Assembly: GCF_040049195.1 (NCBI RefSeq)
Contig: NZ_JBDZDL010000002.1
Length of the DNA stretch: 64,000 nt
Source: NCEH01 sp040049195
GTDB lineage: Bacteria; Pseudomonadota; Alphaproteobacteria; Rhizobiales; Xanthobacteraceae
Strand: one strand, 5' to 3'
Numbering within the stretch: the first letter of the stretch is position 1; each line of letters starts with the position of its first letter. Positions 44,704-53,356 of this stretch are shown in pieces. Position numbers and translations under genes: made by a program. The notes under the pieces are model-generated. The model ran no database searches. It had not been told where the DNA came from and saw only the letters and a program-made list of their open reading frames with translations.

Positions 44704-45669
44704 ATGTCCTTTCACCCCTCGCGACGCACTGTGGCGCGCTTTGCCGGCCTCGCCTTCGCGGCCGGTCTTGTCGCAGCATTCGCGGCGCCGGCCAGCGCCC
44801 AGGAAAAGGTGGTGCGCATCGGCTATCAGAAGTACGGCACCTTGATCCTGCTGAAGAACAAGGGGCTGCTGGAAGAGAAGCTGAAGCCGCTCGGCTATTC
44901 CGTGCGCTGGAGCGAATTTCCCGCCGGTCCCCAATTGCTGGAGGCGCTGAACGCGGGCGCGATCGATTTCGGCAATACCGGCGAAGCGCCGCCGATCTTC
45001 GCCCAGGCCGCCGGCGCGCCGCTGGTCTATGTGGGCTATGAGCCGGCCGCGCCCCAGGGCGAGGCGATCCTGGTGCCCAAGGACAGCCCGCTCAAGACCG
45101 TCGCCGACCTGAAGGGCAAGAACATCGCCCTGAACAAGGGCTCGAACGTCCACTATCTGCTGGTGAAGGCGCTGGAGAAGGCCGGCATCGCCTATGGCGA
45201 CGTGAAGACCTCCTTCCTCACCCCTGCCGATGCCCGCGCCGCCTTCGAGCGCGGCGCGGTGGATGCGTGGGCGATCTGGGACCCGTTCCAGGCCGCCGCG
45301 GAAAAGACCATTGAGGCGCGTCAGCTCACCGACGGCACGGGCATCGTCTCCAACTACCAATTCTATTTCAGCACCCAGGCGTTCGTGGAGCGGGCGCCAC
45401 AGGTGGTCGACGCGGTGCTCGCCGGGGTCGCCGAGATCGGCGCCTGGACCAAGGCCAATCCGAAGGCGGCGGCGGCCGAATTCTCGCCTTTGGTCGGCAT
45501 TCCCGCGTCGATCCTGGAAGTCGCGCTCGCCCGCCAGCAATATGACGTGAAGCCGCTCAATCCCAAGGTGACGGCGGAGCAGCAGCAGGTGGCGGATGCC
45601 TTCTTCAAGCTCGGCCTGATCCCGAAGGAAGTGAAGATTTCCGACCTCGTGCGGACGCCGAAATCATGA
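44704..45669 (+). CDS. Sulfonate ABC substrate-binding protein (SsuA-like), transporter 1
   Basis: A 321-residue SsuA-type protein with a signal peptide (FAGLAFAAGLVAAFAAPASAQ). The mature part starts VVRIGYQKYGTLILLKNKG, and contains LKGKNIALNKGSNVHYLLVKALEKAG and FLTPADARAAFERGAVDAWAIWDPF. It resembles the orphan divergent SBP throughout, so the two are paralogs of one ancestral gene that now differ in most binding-site positions. AGGAG ahead of ATG 44704 is well placed. The stop overlaps the permease start as ATGA. Confidence 0.91.
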   Translation: MSFHPSRRTVARFAGLAFAAGLVAAFAAPASAQEKVVRIGYQKYGTLILLKNKGLLEEKLKPLGYSVRWSEFPAGPQLLEALNAGAIDFGNTGEAPPIFAQAAGAPLVYVGYEPAAPQGEAILVPKDSPLKTVADLKGKNIALNKGSNVHYLLVKALEKAGIAYGDVKTSFLTPADARAAFERGAVDAWAIWDPFQAAAEKTIEARQLTDGTGIVSNYQFYFSTQAFVERAPQVVDAVLAGVAEIGAWTKANPKAAAAEFSPLVGIPASILEVALARQQYDVKPLNPKVTAEQQQVADAFFKLGLIPKEVKISDLVRTPKS

Positions 45670-46580
45670 GCGGACCGGCGGCGTCCGAAACCCCCTATGG
45701 GCTCTCGGCCGGCGCCGTGCCGGCCGAGGCCGGCGCGGTCGGGGGTCCACGAGACGGGCAGACGGCGCGTGCGCCCGCGCGGCTGCGCGATGCGGCGGTC
45801 GCCGCGGGCAAGAGCCTGCTGCCCTGGGCCCTGCCGATCGCGGTTCTGGTGGTCTGGCAGCTGGGCTCATCGCTCGGCCTGCTCTCCACGCGCGTGCTGC
45901 CGGCGCCGAGCGACGTGGCGCTCGCCTTCTGGCGCACCCTGAAGGACGGCAGCCTCATCACCAACATTGCGGTGAGCACGCGGCGCGCGCTGCTGGGCCT
46001 TGCGGTCGGCGGCGGCATCGGCTTTGCGCTCGGTGTACTCAATGCCGTGTGGCGGCCGGCGGAAACCGCGCTCGACTCCACGCTCCAGATGCTGCGCAAC
46101 GTGCCGCATCTGGCGATCATCCCGCTCGTGATCCTGTGGTTCGGCATCGAGGAGGAGGCGAAGCTCTTCCTGGTCGCCATCGGCGTCGCCTTCCCGATCT
46201 ATCTCAATACGTTCTACGGCATCCGAAATGTGGATCGCGGGCTCATCGAGATGGCGCGGGTGTATGGGCTATCCCCCGGCGCGCTGTTCGCGCGCATCAT
46301 CCTGCCGGGGGCGTTGCCGTCCATTCTGGTGGGCCTGCGCTATGCGCTCGGCATCATGTGGCTGACGCTGATCGTCGCGGAGACCATCTCCTCCACGTCC
46401 GGCATCGGCTACATGACCATGAACGCGCGCGAATTCCTGCAGACCGACGTGGTGGTGCTGGGCGTGCTCGCCTATGCGCTGCTGGGCAAGCTGGCGGATT
46501 CCCTCACACGCGCCATCGAGCATCGCGCGCTCGCCTGGCATCCGGCCTATCAATCCGGAACGGCGGGGGTGGTGAAATGA
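45666..46580 (+). CDS. Sulfonate ABC permease (SsuC-like), transporter 1
   Basis: A 304-residue permease with an unusually long Gly/Ala/Arg-rich N-terminal tail (about 50 residues) before the first helix ALPIAVLVVWQLGSSLGL. The sulfonate-family block NVPHLAIIPLVILWFGIEEEAKLFLV and the coupling region ARVYGLSPGALFARIILPGALPSILVGLRYALG are clear. It is translationally coupled on both sides by ATGA overlaps and forms the channel with the SsuB encoded next. Confidence 0.92.
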   Translation: MSGPAASETPYGLSAGAVPAEAGAVGGPRDGQTARAPARLRDAAVAAGKSLLPWALPIAVLVVWQLGSSLGLLSTRVLPAPSDVALAFWRTLKDGSLITNIAVSTRRALLGLAVGGGIGFALGVLNAVWRPAETALDSTLQMLRNVPHLAIIPLVILWFGIEEEAKLFLVAIGVAFPIYLNTFYGIRNVDRGLIEMARVYGLSPGALFARIILPGALPSILVGLRYALGIMWLTLIVAETISSTSGIGYMTMNAREFLQTDVVVLGVLAYALLGKLADSLTRAIEHRALAWHPAYQSGTAGVVK

Positions 46581-47353
46581 GCCTCTCGGAGGAATACAGC
46601 GTTCTCGGACGCCCGGCGCAGGCCGTTCCCCCGCCCCAGCCGGTGAAGGCGCAGCGGGTGGTGCTGGAGGGAGTCGAAAAGGCCTTCGACGGGCGGCCCG
46701 TACTGCGGCGGCTCGATCTCGACATTCCGGCCGGCCAGTTCCTGGCGGTGGTCGGCCGCTCCGGCGGCGGCAAGACCACCTTGATGCGCCTCATCGCCGG
46801 GCTCGACCAGCCCACCGCCGGTACGGTCCGCGTGGGTGGCGAGCCGGTGGCGGGGCTGATGCCGCAGGTGCGCCTACTGTTCCAGGACGCCCGCCTCGTG
46901 CCCTGGCAGCGGGTGATCGGCAATGTGGGCATCGCGCGCGGTCCCGACTGGCGGCAGACCGCCCATGCCGCGCTGCGCGACGTGGGCCTCGGGGATCGCG
47001 GAAAGGACTGGCCCGCCGTCCTCTCGGGCGGGCAGAAGCAGCGGGTGTCGCTGGCGCGCGCCTTGGTGAGCCGGCCGGCGGTTCTGCTGCTGGACGAACC
47101 CTTCGGCGCGCTCGACGCCCTGACACGGGTGGAGATGCACCGCCTCGCCGAGCGGATCTGGAAGGATCGAGGCTTCACCGTGGTGCTGATCACCCACGAT
47201 GTGGCCGAGGCTGTCGCGCTGGCCGATCGCGTGGTGGTGCTGCGGCAAGGCGAAATCGCGCTCGACGTGGACGTGGACCTGCCGCGTCCCCGGCCTCAGA
47301 TCGGCACGCCGGCCGCTGCCGCGCTTCAGGCCCGCATCCTTGCGGCCGTCTAG
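46577..47353 (+). CDS. Sulfonate ABC ATP-binding protein (SsuB-like), transporter 1
   Basis: A 258-residue ATPase. Walker A is the slightly unusual GRSGGGKTT, the Q-loop LFQDARLVPWQRVIGNV is diagnostic of SsuB, then LSGGQKQRVSLARAL and VLLLDEPFGALDALTR. It ends just before a strong bidirectional terminator at 47371-47413. The operon SBP-permease-ATPase has the ssuACB order. Confidence 0.93.
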   Translation: MSLSEEYSVLGRPAQAVPPPQPVKAQRVVLEGVEKAFDGRPVLRRLDLDIPAGQFLAVVGRSGGGKTTLMRLIAGLDQPTAGTVRVGGEPVAGLMPQVRLLFQDARLVPWQRVIGNVGIARGPDWRQTAHAALRDVGLGDRGKDWPAVLSGGQKQRVSLARALVSRPAVLLLDEPFGALDALTRVEMHRLAERIWKDRGFTVVLITHDVAEAVALADRVVVLRQGEIALDVDVDLPRPRPQIGTPAAAALQARILAAV

Positions 47354-47370
47354 CCGTGCACTCCTCCCAA

Positions 47371-47413
47371 AAGGCCGCCGCCGCGCATCCCGCGGCGGTG
47401 GCCTTCGTTTTTT
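47371..47413. terminator. Bidirectional terminator between convergent sulfur operons
   Basis: AAGGCCGCCGCCGCG (47371-47385) pairs with CGCGGCGGTGGCCTT (47391-47405), a 15-bp stem with one G-T pair and a 5-nt loop. T 47408-47413 follows on the plus strand. AAAA at 47369-47372 gives a short U-run on the minus strand, so both converging operons can end here. Confidence 0.9.
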
Positions 47414-47418
47414 GGATC

Positions 47419-48645
47419 TCAGAAGAAGCCCTTGCCGGGCAAGGGCGTCGCGTTGACCAGGAGGTCGCCGATGGCGCGGGCCTTGTAGGTGCTGGGATTG
47501 TGCGAGGCGATCGTGCGCGCGTTGCGCCAATGGCGGTCCAGATTATGCCGCCGCTCGGTGGCTGAGGCGCCCCCCACGTCGAACAGCAGTCCGCCGCTGC
47601 GCAGCGCCAGTTCGTCGACCACGACCTTGGCCTGGGCTGCGGCGAGCGCGGCTTCCGCCGCCAGGGCCGCGTCGGGCGCACCGGTCTCGCGCGCGACGCC
47701 TGTGCGGTCGAGGGCGTCGGCGGCCGTCAGCACGGCTGCTTCGGCGGCATAGGCAAAGGCGGCGATCTGGCCGATGGTTTGTTGCAGGATGGGGTCGTCG
47801 GAGGGTTTGGCGACCGGCGCGTAATAGAAGCTCCGGGAGCGGCCCCGCACCAGTTTCACGGCGTCGTTCGCGATGTTCCGTATGATCCCGGCCACCACGG
47901 ATGTCAGAAACAGCTGCGCCTGGGTGTTGGAATAGGGCAGGCCATAGCCGCGGCCGGGCGCATCGAAGATCACCTCGTCTGCCTCCACCCGCACCGCATG
48001 GAAGCGCGTGGTGCCGGACCCGGTGAGGCGCTGGCCGGCGCCGTCCCAATCGTCCACCAGCTCGATGCCCTCGCGTCTCACCGGCAGGATGACGGACGCG
48101 AGATCGCCGTTCTCGCTGGCCGTGCGCAGCAGGACATAATCGGCAAAGAGCGTGCCGGTGCTGTAATATTTGACACCGCTCACGCGGTATCCATCCCCCT
48201 CCGGGACCAAGGTCGTGGTGAACGGGGCGCCGCCCGCGGTCAAGGCCCCGGGTTCGGTATTGGCGAGCCCGATGATCGCCCCATCCAGCACCGCCGCCTG
48301 CCATCTGCGGCTCTGGGCGTCCGGTGGGATGCGGGCGTATTGCTCGGCCACCGTGAAATGGTTGCGCAGGATGTGCGCGACGTTCGCATCGGCGGCGGCG
48401 AGGCGGATCGCCACCTTGAACAGCGCACGGAACGAGGCGCCCCCGCCGCCGTCCTCGCGCCGCAGCCGTAGCGCGCCGAGCCGCGCGCGGCGGATGAGCG
48501 CCAGCGCCTCGAACGGCAGGATGCGTCTCTGTTCGCGCTCGGCCGCACCCGTCTCGATATGCGCGAACAGGGCTTCGAGTTCGGGCGCGTCGGCGGTGAG
48601 GGGGGTGGGAAAGCGCAGGGGTAAATCGGTCACGGGCTTGTTCAT
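47419..48645 (-). CDS. DszC/SfnB-like flavin-dependent oxidoreductase (acyl-CoA dehydrogenase fold)
   Basis: A 408-residue protein of the acyl-CoA dehydrogenase superfamily branch that includes DszC and SfnB. The fold's markers are ALIRRARLGALRLRREDGG in the N-terminal helices, GLANTEPGALTAGGAPFTTTLV, SGVKYYSTGTLFADYVLL, and the C-terminal DRHWRNARTIASHNPSTYKARAIGDLLV, which is very typical of the sulfur-acquisition branch. These enzymes use reduced flavin and O2 to attack organosulfur compounds. As the last gene of the LLM-permease-ATPase-SBP operon it probably acts on an imported organosulfur compound. ATG 48645 is preferred; the frame extends 6 codons upstream. Confidence 0.87.
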   Translation of the reverse strand: MNKPVTDLPLRFPTPLTADAPELEALFAHIETGAAEREQRRILPFEALALIRRARLGALRLRREDGGGGASFRALFKVAIRLAAADANVAHILRNHFTVAEQYARIPPDAQSRRWQAAVLDGAIIGLANTEPGALTAGGAPFTTTLVPEGDGYRVSGVKYYSTGTLFADYVLLRTASENGDLASVILPVRREGIELVDDWDGAGQRLTGSGTTRFHAVRVEADEVIFDAPGRGYGLPYSNTQAQLFLTSVVAGIIRNIANDAVKLVRGRSRSFYYAPVAKPSDDPILQQTIGQIAAFAYAAEAAVLTAADALDRTGVARETGAPDAALAAEAALAAAQAKVVVDELALRSGGLLFDVGGASATERRHNLDRHWRNARTIASHNPSTYKARAIGDLLVNATPLPGKGFF

Positions 48646-48690
48646 GGCACTCTCTTCAGGCATGCGGCCGGTCGTTGTCGCGGGAAGGCT

Positions 48691-49695
48691 TCAGAGCTGG
48701 GCGAGGTGCTCGGAAACGATGATCGGCTCGGGCAGGATCTTGCGGGCCACCAGCCAGTCGGCGGCCTGTTGGAGCTGGGCTACGAATGCCTTGTCGGTCA
48801 CCGGGATCAGCTTGTAGTTGCGCCGGCGCGCGATGAACTGGTCGCGGATCACGTCGGAATAGCCGGCGCGCTTCTGCACGATGGTCTCAGCCTCGACCAC
48901 ATTGTCGTTGACCCATCTGGCTTCGCTCTCATAGGCAGCGGCCACCGCGCGGACGATCTGCGGATTGTCCTGCGAGAACTTGCGGCTGGTCACGTAGGAG
49001 CTGTAGTCGATGTAGAAATCGAGGTCCCGCCCTTCCAGGAATACATCGTGCGCCTTGTATTCGAGGCGGGCGATGTCCACGCCGGGGCTCCACATGGACC
49101 AGGCGTCCACCTTGCCGGAGGCAAGCGCGGGAGCGGCGTCGGGCGGGTTGAGATAGACGAACTTCACCGCCGAGCGGTCGATCTTGTGCTTTTCCAGCGC
49201 CGCCACCAGCAGGAATTCGCCGAGGCCGGAGCGGTTCACCGCCACCGACTTGCCCACCAGATCCTCCACCCGGTCGATGCCGGAATCATCCTTGGCGATG
49301 ATGGCGGTGGTGCGCGGCTCGTAGATCACGAACTGGCTGAACACCAGCGGCGAGCCGGCGATGATGGCGGCGAGCGCCGGCGTGGTGCTGCCGCCGAAGC
49401 CGAAGTCGGCGCTGCCGCCGGTCACCGCCTGGAGGGTCGGCGCGTGGTTCGGGAACGGGCCGAGCCATTCCACCTTGATGCCCTCGGCGCCGAGGGTCTT
49501 TTCGAATACGCCGCGCTCCTTGGCGATCAGCGTCAGCCCGTGGAAGCCCCAGGTCAGGCGCACCGTATCGGTGGTGCGGCCCTTGGCCTGCGCGGCGGCG
49601 CGCGACGGCACAAGGCCGGCGGCGATGCCGAGGCCGGCCAGCGACGTGGCGAGGAGACGGCGGCGCGACAGCGTGAACAGGGGGGATTGCGGCAT
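48691..49695 (-). CDS. Sulfonate ABC substrate-binding protein, transporter 2
   Basis: A 334-residue protein with a twin-arginine signal (LSRRRLLATSLAGLGIAAGL). The mature part has VRLTWGFHGLTLIAKERGVFEKTL, then GGSADFGFGGSTTPALAA, LVGKSVAVNRSGLGEFLLVAALEKH, and SGKVDAWSMWSPGV in the SsuA pattern. It is more distant from the two SBPs at 43.5-45.7 kb and from the one at 54.2 kb, so a different ligand is likely. It sits 25 nt downstream of its ATPase gene. Confidence 0.9.
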   Translation of the reverse strand: MPQSPLFTLSRRRLLATSLAGLGIAAGLVPSRAAAQAKGRTTDTVRLTWGFHGLTLIAKERGVFEKTLGAEGIKVEWLGPFPNHAPTLQAVTGGSADFGFGGSTTPALAAIIAGSPLVFSQFVIYEPRTTAIIAKDDSGIDRVEDLVGKSVAVNRSGLGEFLLVAALEKHKIDRSAVKFVYLNPPDAAPALASGKVDAWSMWSPGVDIARLEYKAHDVFLEGRDLDFYIDYSSYVTSRKFSQDNPQIVRAVAAAYESEARWVNDNVVEAETIVQKRAGYSDVIRDQFIARRRNYKLIPVTDKAFVAQLQQAADWLVARKILPEPIIVSEHLAQL

Positions 49696-49720
49696 GGGGA
49701 TCTCGCGGAAGGAGGGAAAT

Positions 49721-50443
49721 TCAAGCGCTTTGCAGGTCGTTCTCAACGCCGAGTTCGGCGAGCAGGGCCGCCCGCGTGGCGGCAGGCGCGCCGGGGGCCG
49801 GCGCACGATGGGCGGCGGCGATGGCACCGCCCCGCATCACCAGGATGCGGTCGGCGAGCGCGATCGCCTCGTCCACATCGTGCGTCACCAGCAGCACGCC
49901 GGGCCGATGGCGGGCCACCAAACGCTTGACCAGCAGATGCATGCGGATACGGGTGAGGGCATCGAGCGCGGCGAACGGCTCGTCGAGCAGCAGAAGCTCC
50001 GGTTCCTGTACCAGGGCGCGGGCCAGGGCCACGCGCTGAGCCTGCCCGCCGGAAAGGTTGCGCGGCCAGTCGTCGAGGCGTGTGCCGAGGCCCACTTCGC
50101 CGAGCGCCGCCGCCGCGCGGGCACGCGCCTCCGGCCCCGGCAGGCCAAGGGCGACATTGCGCCACAGCGTGTCCCACGGCAGCAGCCGGTGTTCCTGAAA
50201 CACGACAGCGGGCCGGCGCGGGGCGTCGATGCGCCCGCCCTGGATCGGGTCGAGGCCGGCGAGGGCGCGCAGCAGCGTGGTCTTGCCGCAGCCGCTCTCG
50301 CCCAGCAGGGCGACGAACTCGCCCCGCTCGATGCGCAGATCCAGGCGGTCGATGACCAGACGCTCGCCGTAGCTGCGCTGCAACCCGGACACGACCACTG
50401 CCGGGCCGGCGGCACTCGCGCGAGACAGGGCGGGACCACTCAT
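49721..50443 (-). CDS. Sulfonate ABC ATP-binding protein, transporter 2
   Basis: A 240-residue SsuB-type ATPase. Walker A is GESGCGKTT, Q-loop VFQEHRLLPWDTLWRNVALGL, signature LSGGQAQRVALARAL, and Walker B LLLLDEPFAALDALTR. The start ATG 50443 overlaps the upstream permease stop as ATGA. The same frame is open far upstream, but that part lies over the permease and LLM genes in the wrong frame and is not a fusion. Confidence 0.93.
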   Translation of the reverse strand: MSGPALSRASAAGPAVVVSGLQRSYGERLVIDRLDLRIERGEFVALLGESGCGKTTLLRALAGLDPIQGGRIDAPRRPAVVFQEHRLLPWDTLWRNVALGLPGPEARARAAAALGEVGLGTRLDDWPRNLSGGQAQRVALARALVQEPELLLLDEPFAALDALTRIRMHLLVKRLVARHRPGVLLVTHDVDEAIALADRILVMRGGAIAAAHRAPAPGAPAATRAALLAELGVENDLQSA

Positions 50444-51303
50444 CGCGGCGCTCCGCCGAAATTCGGGTGCCAGGCGAGGAGCCGGCGTTCCAGCAGGCGG
50501 GCGATGGAATCCGCGGCTACCCCGATCAGCGCGTAGATCACGATGGTGAGCACCACCACGTCGGTGCGCAGGAATTCGCGTGCGTCCATGGCGAGGAAGC
50601 CGATGCCCGCCTGTGCGCCGATGGTCTCCGCCACCACGAGGGCGAGCCACGCGGTGGCCAGCGCATAACGCACGCCGGTGAGAATCGAGGGCAGGGCACC
50701 GGGCAGGATGATCCTCCAGATCAATTGCCCCGTGCCGAGCCCCTGCACCCGGCCGAGCTCCAGGAGCTTCGGGTCCACCTGCCGGATGCCGAGGGTGGTG
50801 TTGATATAGATCGGGAAGGCGACGCCGAGCGCGACCAGGAAGATCTTCTGCCCCTCGCCCACGCCGAACCATACGATCACCAGCGGCAGGAGCGCGAGGA
50901 AGGGAATGGCCCGCACCATCTGCACGCTGCGATCGATCAGCGCTTCGGCGAGCCGCGAGAACCCCACCAGGATGCCGAGCGCGAAGGCGAGCGTGCCGCC
51001 GATCAGGAAGCCGATGGCAGCCCGCGCGAGGCTGGTGCCGAGATCGTCCAGCAGCGAGCCGTGGACCGCGAGCTTGTAGGCGGTGCGCGCCACCTTGCTG
51101 GGGGCCGGAAGCACCTGGGGTGAGAGCCAGCCATATTGGGCAAGGACTTCCCACGTCACCAGCAGGATCACCGGGGCGATCCAGGACAAGGCGATAAGGC
51201 TCGCCCGGCCAAGCGGTGCGGCGGCGGGGCGGCCCGGCGCGCGCGGCCGGGCGGGCGGTGCGAGGGGAAAGGCTGCGGTCTGCTCTGCGTTGCTCAAGGT
51301 CAC
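50440..51303 (-). CDS. Sulfonate ABC permease, transporter 2
   Basis: A 287-residue permease. The block RAIPFLALLPLVIVWFGVGEGQKIFLVALGVAFPIYIN and the coupling loop GRVQGLGTGQLIWRIILPGALPSILTGVRYAL are classic SsuC. The start given is GTG 51303 after a weak GAG; a TTG at 51297 (LSNAEQ) behind GAGGTGA is equally possible. It follows the LLM gene by 42 nt. Confidence 0.9.
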   Translation of the reverse strand: MTLSNAEQTAAFPLAPPARPRAPGRPAAAPLGRASLIALSWIAPVILLVTWEVLAQYGWLSPQVLPAPSKVARTAYKLAVHGSLLDDLGTSLARAAIGFLIGGTLAFALGILVGFSRLAEALIDRSVQMVRAIPFLALLPLVIVWFGVGEGQKIFLVALGVAFPIYINTTLGIRQVDPKLLELGRVQGLGTGQLIWRIILPGALPSILTGVRYALATAWLALVVAETIGAQAGIGFLAMDAREFLRTDVVVLTIVIYALIGVAADSIARLLERRLLAWHPNFGGAPR

Positions 51304-51345
51304 CTCGGCCGTCTGTCGGTGCGTCCGGTTGGGGAGGGGCGCCGC

Positions 51346-52437
51346 TCAGCGGGCGATGAAGGCGGGCGCGGAGGGGCGCACGCTGCTCGCAGGCTGCTTT
51401 CCCAGCCGCGGAAACACTTCCGCCGCAAAGGTCCGCATCTCGGCGCTCAGGGGCTGGAACTGGAGCATGAACAGCTCGATGCCAGCGCCGTGGAACGCGC
51501 GGATGCGTTGCGCCACCTGATCGTAGCTGCCGACGAGGCCGGCGGCGGTGCCGCCATTGCTGCCGATGCGCGGCGATTTGGCGATGGTCTGGAGCATCAC
51601 CACCTTGTCGTCGGAATTCGCCCGCTGGATCGCGCGGATCTGGGCATCGCGTGCCGCGAGTTGCGTGAGGTGCTCGTAATAATCCTGCGCTTCCCGCTCG
51701 GTCGCGCGCGCGATGACGAAGGCGGCGAGGCCGAACGACAGTGGTGCGCCCCGGCGCGGGCGACGGCGCAGATCGCCGATCAGCGCGGCGACATCCGCCA
51801 GCGGCTGGCCGTTGATGAACCACGTATCGCCATGGTCGGCCACAAGGGCGCGCGCGGGCTCGGATTCACCGCCCACATAGATGCGCGGCCGCGCCCGATA
51901 GAGATCCTTCGGGGCAAGGGCATAATCGGTGATCTGGAAATTCCGCCCGGCATGGGTCACGCGCTCGCCGCGTACCAGCCGCTCGACGACGGAGATCCAC
52001 TCGCGCCCATAGGCGTAGCGGTCGTCGTGCTCGGCGAAGAGAATGCCCGCCTTTTCATATTCCAGGCGGTTCCAGGCGTTCACGAGATTGATCGCGAACC
52101 GGCCTTCCGAAATGTTCTCGATCTGGAGCGCCATCTTCGCCAGCACCACGGGGTGCACGAGATAAGGCTTGATGGCGGCGATGATCTCGATGCGGCTGGT
52201 GAGGGCGGCAAGGGCCGCCGCGCCTGTCCAGGCTTCGAGCTGGTCGTAGTCCGGCACGTGCGGGTTGATCGTGTGCTGGGCCACCAGGGTGGAATCATAG
52301 CCGAGCGCCTCCGCTTCCAGCACCACGGCGCGATTGTGCGCCCACGACGCATCGAACGGCTCGGCCGGGTCTTGAAGCGCCGCGCGCGGACCATGGACCG
52401 GGGCCCAGACACCAATTCGGATTTCGCTCGTGGCCAT
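51346..52437 (-). CDS. LLM-class flavin-dependent monooxygenase (SsuD/SfnG-like)
   Basis: A 363-residue luciferase-like monooxygenase leading the operon. It starts IRIGVWAPVHG, with LVAQHTINPHVPDYDQLEAWTGAAALAALTSRIEIIAAIKPYLVHPVVLAKMALQIENISEGRFAINLVNAW and RIYVGGESEPARALV. The 'I-x-P-x-x-x-x-P-V-x-x-A-K' and INLVNAW segments are typical for alkanesulfonate/dimethylsulfone monooxygenases of the SsuD/SfnG group. With reduced FMN it would release sulfite from the imported compound. No flavin reductase (SsuE/SfnF) is encoded nearby. Copy 2 of the shared AT-rich motif is 28 nt upstream of ATG 52437. Confidence 0.88.
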   Translation of the reverse strand: MATSEIRIGVWAPVHGPRAALQDPAEPFDASWAHNRAVVLEAEALGYDSTLVAQHTINPHVPDYDQLEAWTGAAALAALTSRIEIIAAIKPYLVHPVVLAKMALQIENISEGRFAINLVNAWNRLEYEKAGILFAEHDDRYAYGREWISVVERLVRGERVTHAGRNFQITDYALAPKDLYRARPRIYVGGESEPARALVADHGDTWFINGQPLADVAALIGDLRRRPRRGAPLSFGLAAFVIARATEREAQDYYEHLTQLAARDAQIRAIQRANSDDKVVMLQTIAKSPRIGSNGGTAAGLVGSYDQVAQRIRAFHGAGIELFMLQFQPLSAEMRTFAAEVFPRLGKQPASSVRPSAPAFIAR

Positions 52438-52464
52438 GATGGGCGCCCCAGCAGTTTAATTACA

Positions 52465-52482
52465 TTAAATCTATAAATTTAG
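52465..52482. promoter_or_regulatory. Sulfur-island motif, copy 2
   Basis: TTAAAT-ctataa-ATTTAG, 28 nt upstream of the LLM monooxygenase start. An adjoining perfect dyad, TTTAAT-tac-ATTAAA, lies at 52455-52469 and overlaps it by 5 nt. Confidence 0.55.
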
Positions 52483-52582
52483 TATTATTGGTGTCGCGAC
52501 TAAGATCAAGCGCGAAAATCAAACGCAGGACGGAAGCGGGGATGTGTGCAGAGGCGGCTGCGGCCCCGTGAGGGCTGGTCGT

Positions 52583-53353
52583 TCAGATCGCCGCGGCTGG
52601 CGCGGTTTCCTCGCCCGTCACCGTCGCGCGGGCATGGCCGAGATCGGCGAACAGGCGGCGTTTGGCGGCTTCGAATTCGTCGCTGAGGCGGTCGCGCGGG
52701 CGCGGCAGATCCACCTGGACGATGCTGGCGATCCGACCGGGGCGCGGGCGCATCACAACGATCCGGTCGGCCAGGACCAGCGCCTCTTCGATATCATGCG
52801 TGACGAGCACGAGGGTCGGGCGCGTGTCGGCCCACAGGTCCAGCATGTGGTCCTGCAGATCGATGCGGGTGAAGGCGTCGAGGGCGGAAAAGGGCTCGTC
52901 CAGCAGCAGCACGCGCGGATGCGCCACCAGCGCGCGGCTGATGGCGACCCGCTGGGCCTGCCCGCCGGACAATTCGCGCGGCCAACGCCCCGCATGCTCA
53001 GAAAGTCCGACGCGCGCGAGCGCTTCCGCAACCCGGGCATCGCGGATCGCCCGGGGCAGGTGTTCGAGACCGAAGCCCACATTCTGCGCCACCGTCAGCC
53101 AGGACAGGAGGCGTGGCTCCTGGAACACCAACCCGACCAGGGGATGGGGCGCCGTGATCACCGCGCCGTTCACCCGCACCCGTCCCTCGGACGGGTGGTC
53201 CAGCCCGGCGATCATGCGCAGCAAAGTGCTCTTGCCGCAGCCGGAGCCGCCGACCACGGCGACGATCTCGCCTTCCTCCACGCTCAGCGAGAAATGGGAG
53301 AGGGCGCGTGTGCCCGTGGCGTAGGTCTTGGTGACCTGCTCGATCTCCAGCAT
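52583..53353 (-). CDS. Sulfonate/taurine ABC ATP-binding protein, transporter 3
   Basis: A 256-residue ATPase. Walker A is GGSGCGKST, Q-loop VFQEPRLLSWLTVAQNVGFGL, signature LSGGQAQRVAISRAL, Walker B VLLLDEPFSALDAFTR. It is the third gene of an SBP-permease-ATPase operon; only 3 nt separate it from the permease. The C-terminal tail ends Thr/Ala-rich without any extra domain. Confidence 0.93.
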   Translation of the reverse strand: MLEIEQVTKTYATGTRALSHFSLSVEEGEIVAVVGGSGCGKSTLLRMIAGLDHPSEGRVRVNGAVITAPHPLVGLVFQEPRLLSWLTVAQNVGFGLEHLPRAIRDARVAEALARVGLSEHAGRWPRELSGGQAQRVAISRALVAHPRVLLLDEPFSALDAFTRIDLQDHMLDLWADTRPTLVLVTHDIEEALVLADRIVVMRPRPGRIASIVQVDLPRPRDRLSDEFEAAKRRLFADLGHARATVTGEETAPAAAI

Positions 53354-53356
53354 GGT

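Noticed and set aside
49721..51823. One continuous 700-codon frame suggesting a fusion of the ATPase with upstream sequences
   Set aside because: Only the part from 50443 downward is SsuB-like. The rest lies in the wrong frame over the permease and LLM genes, which are themselves clear.
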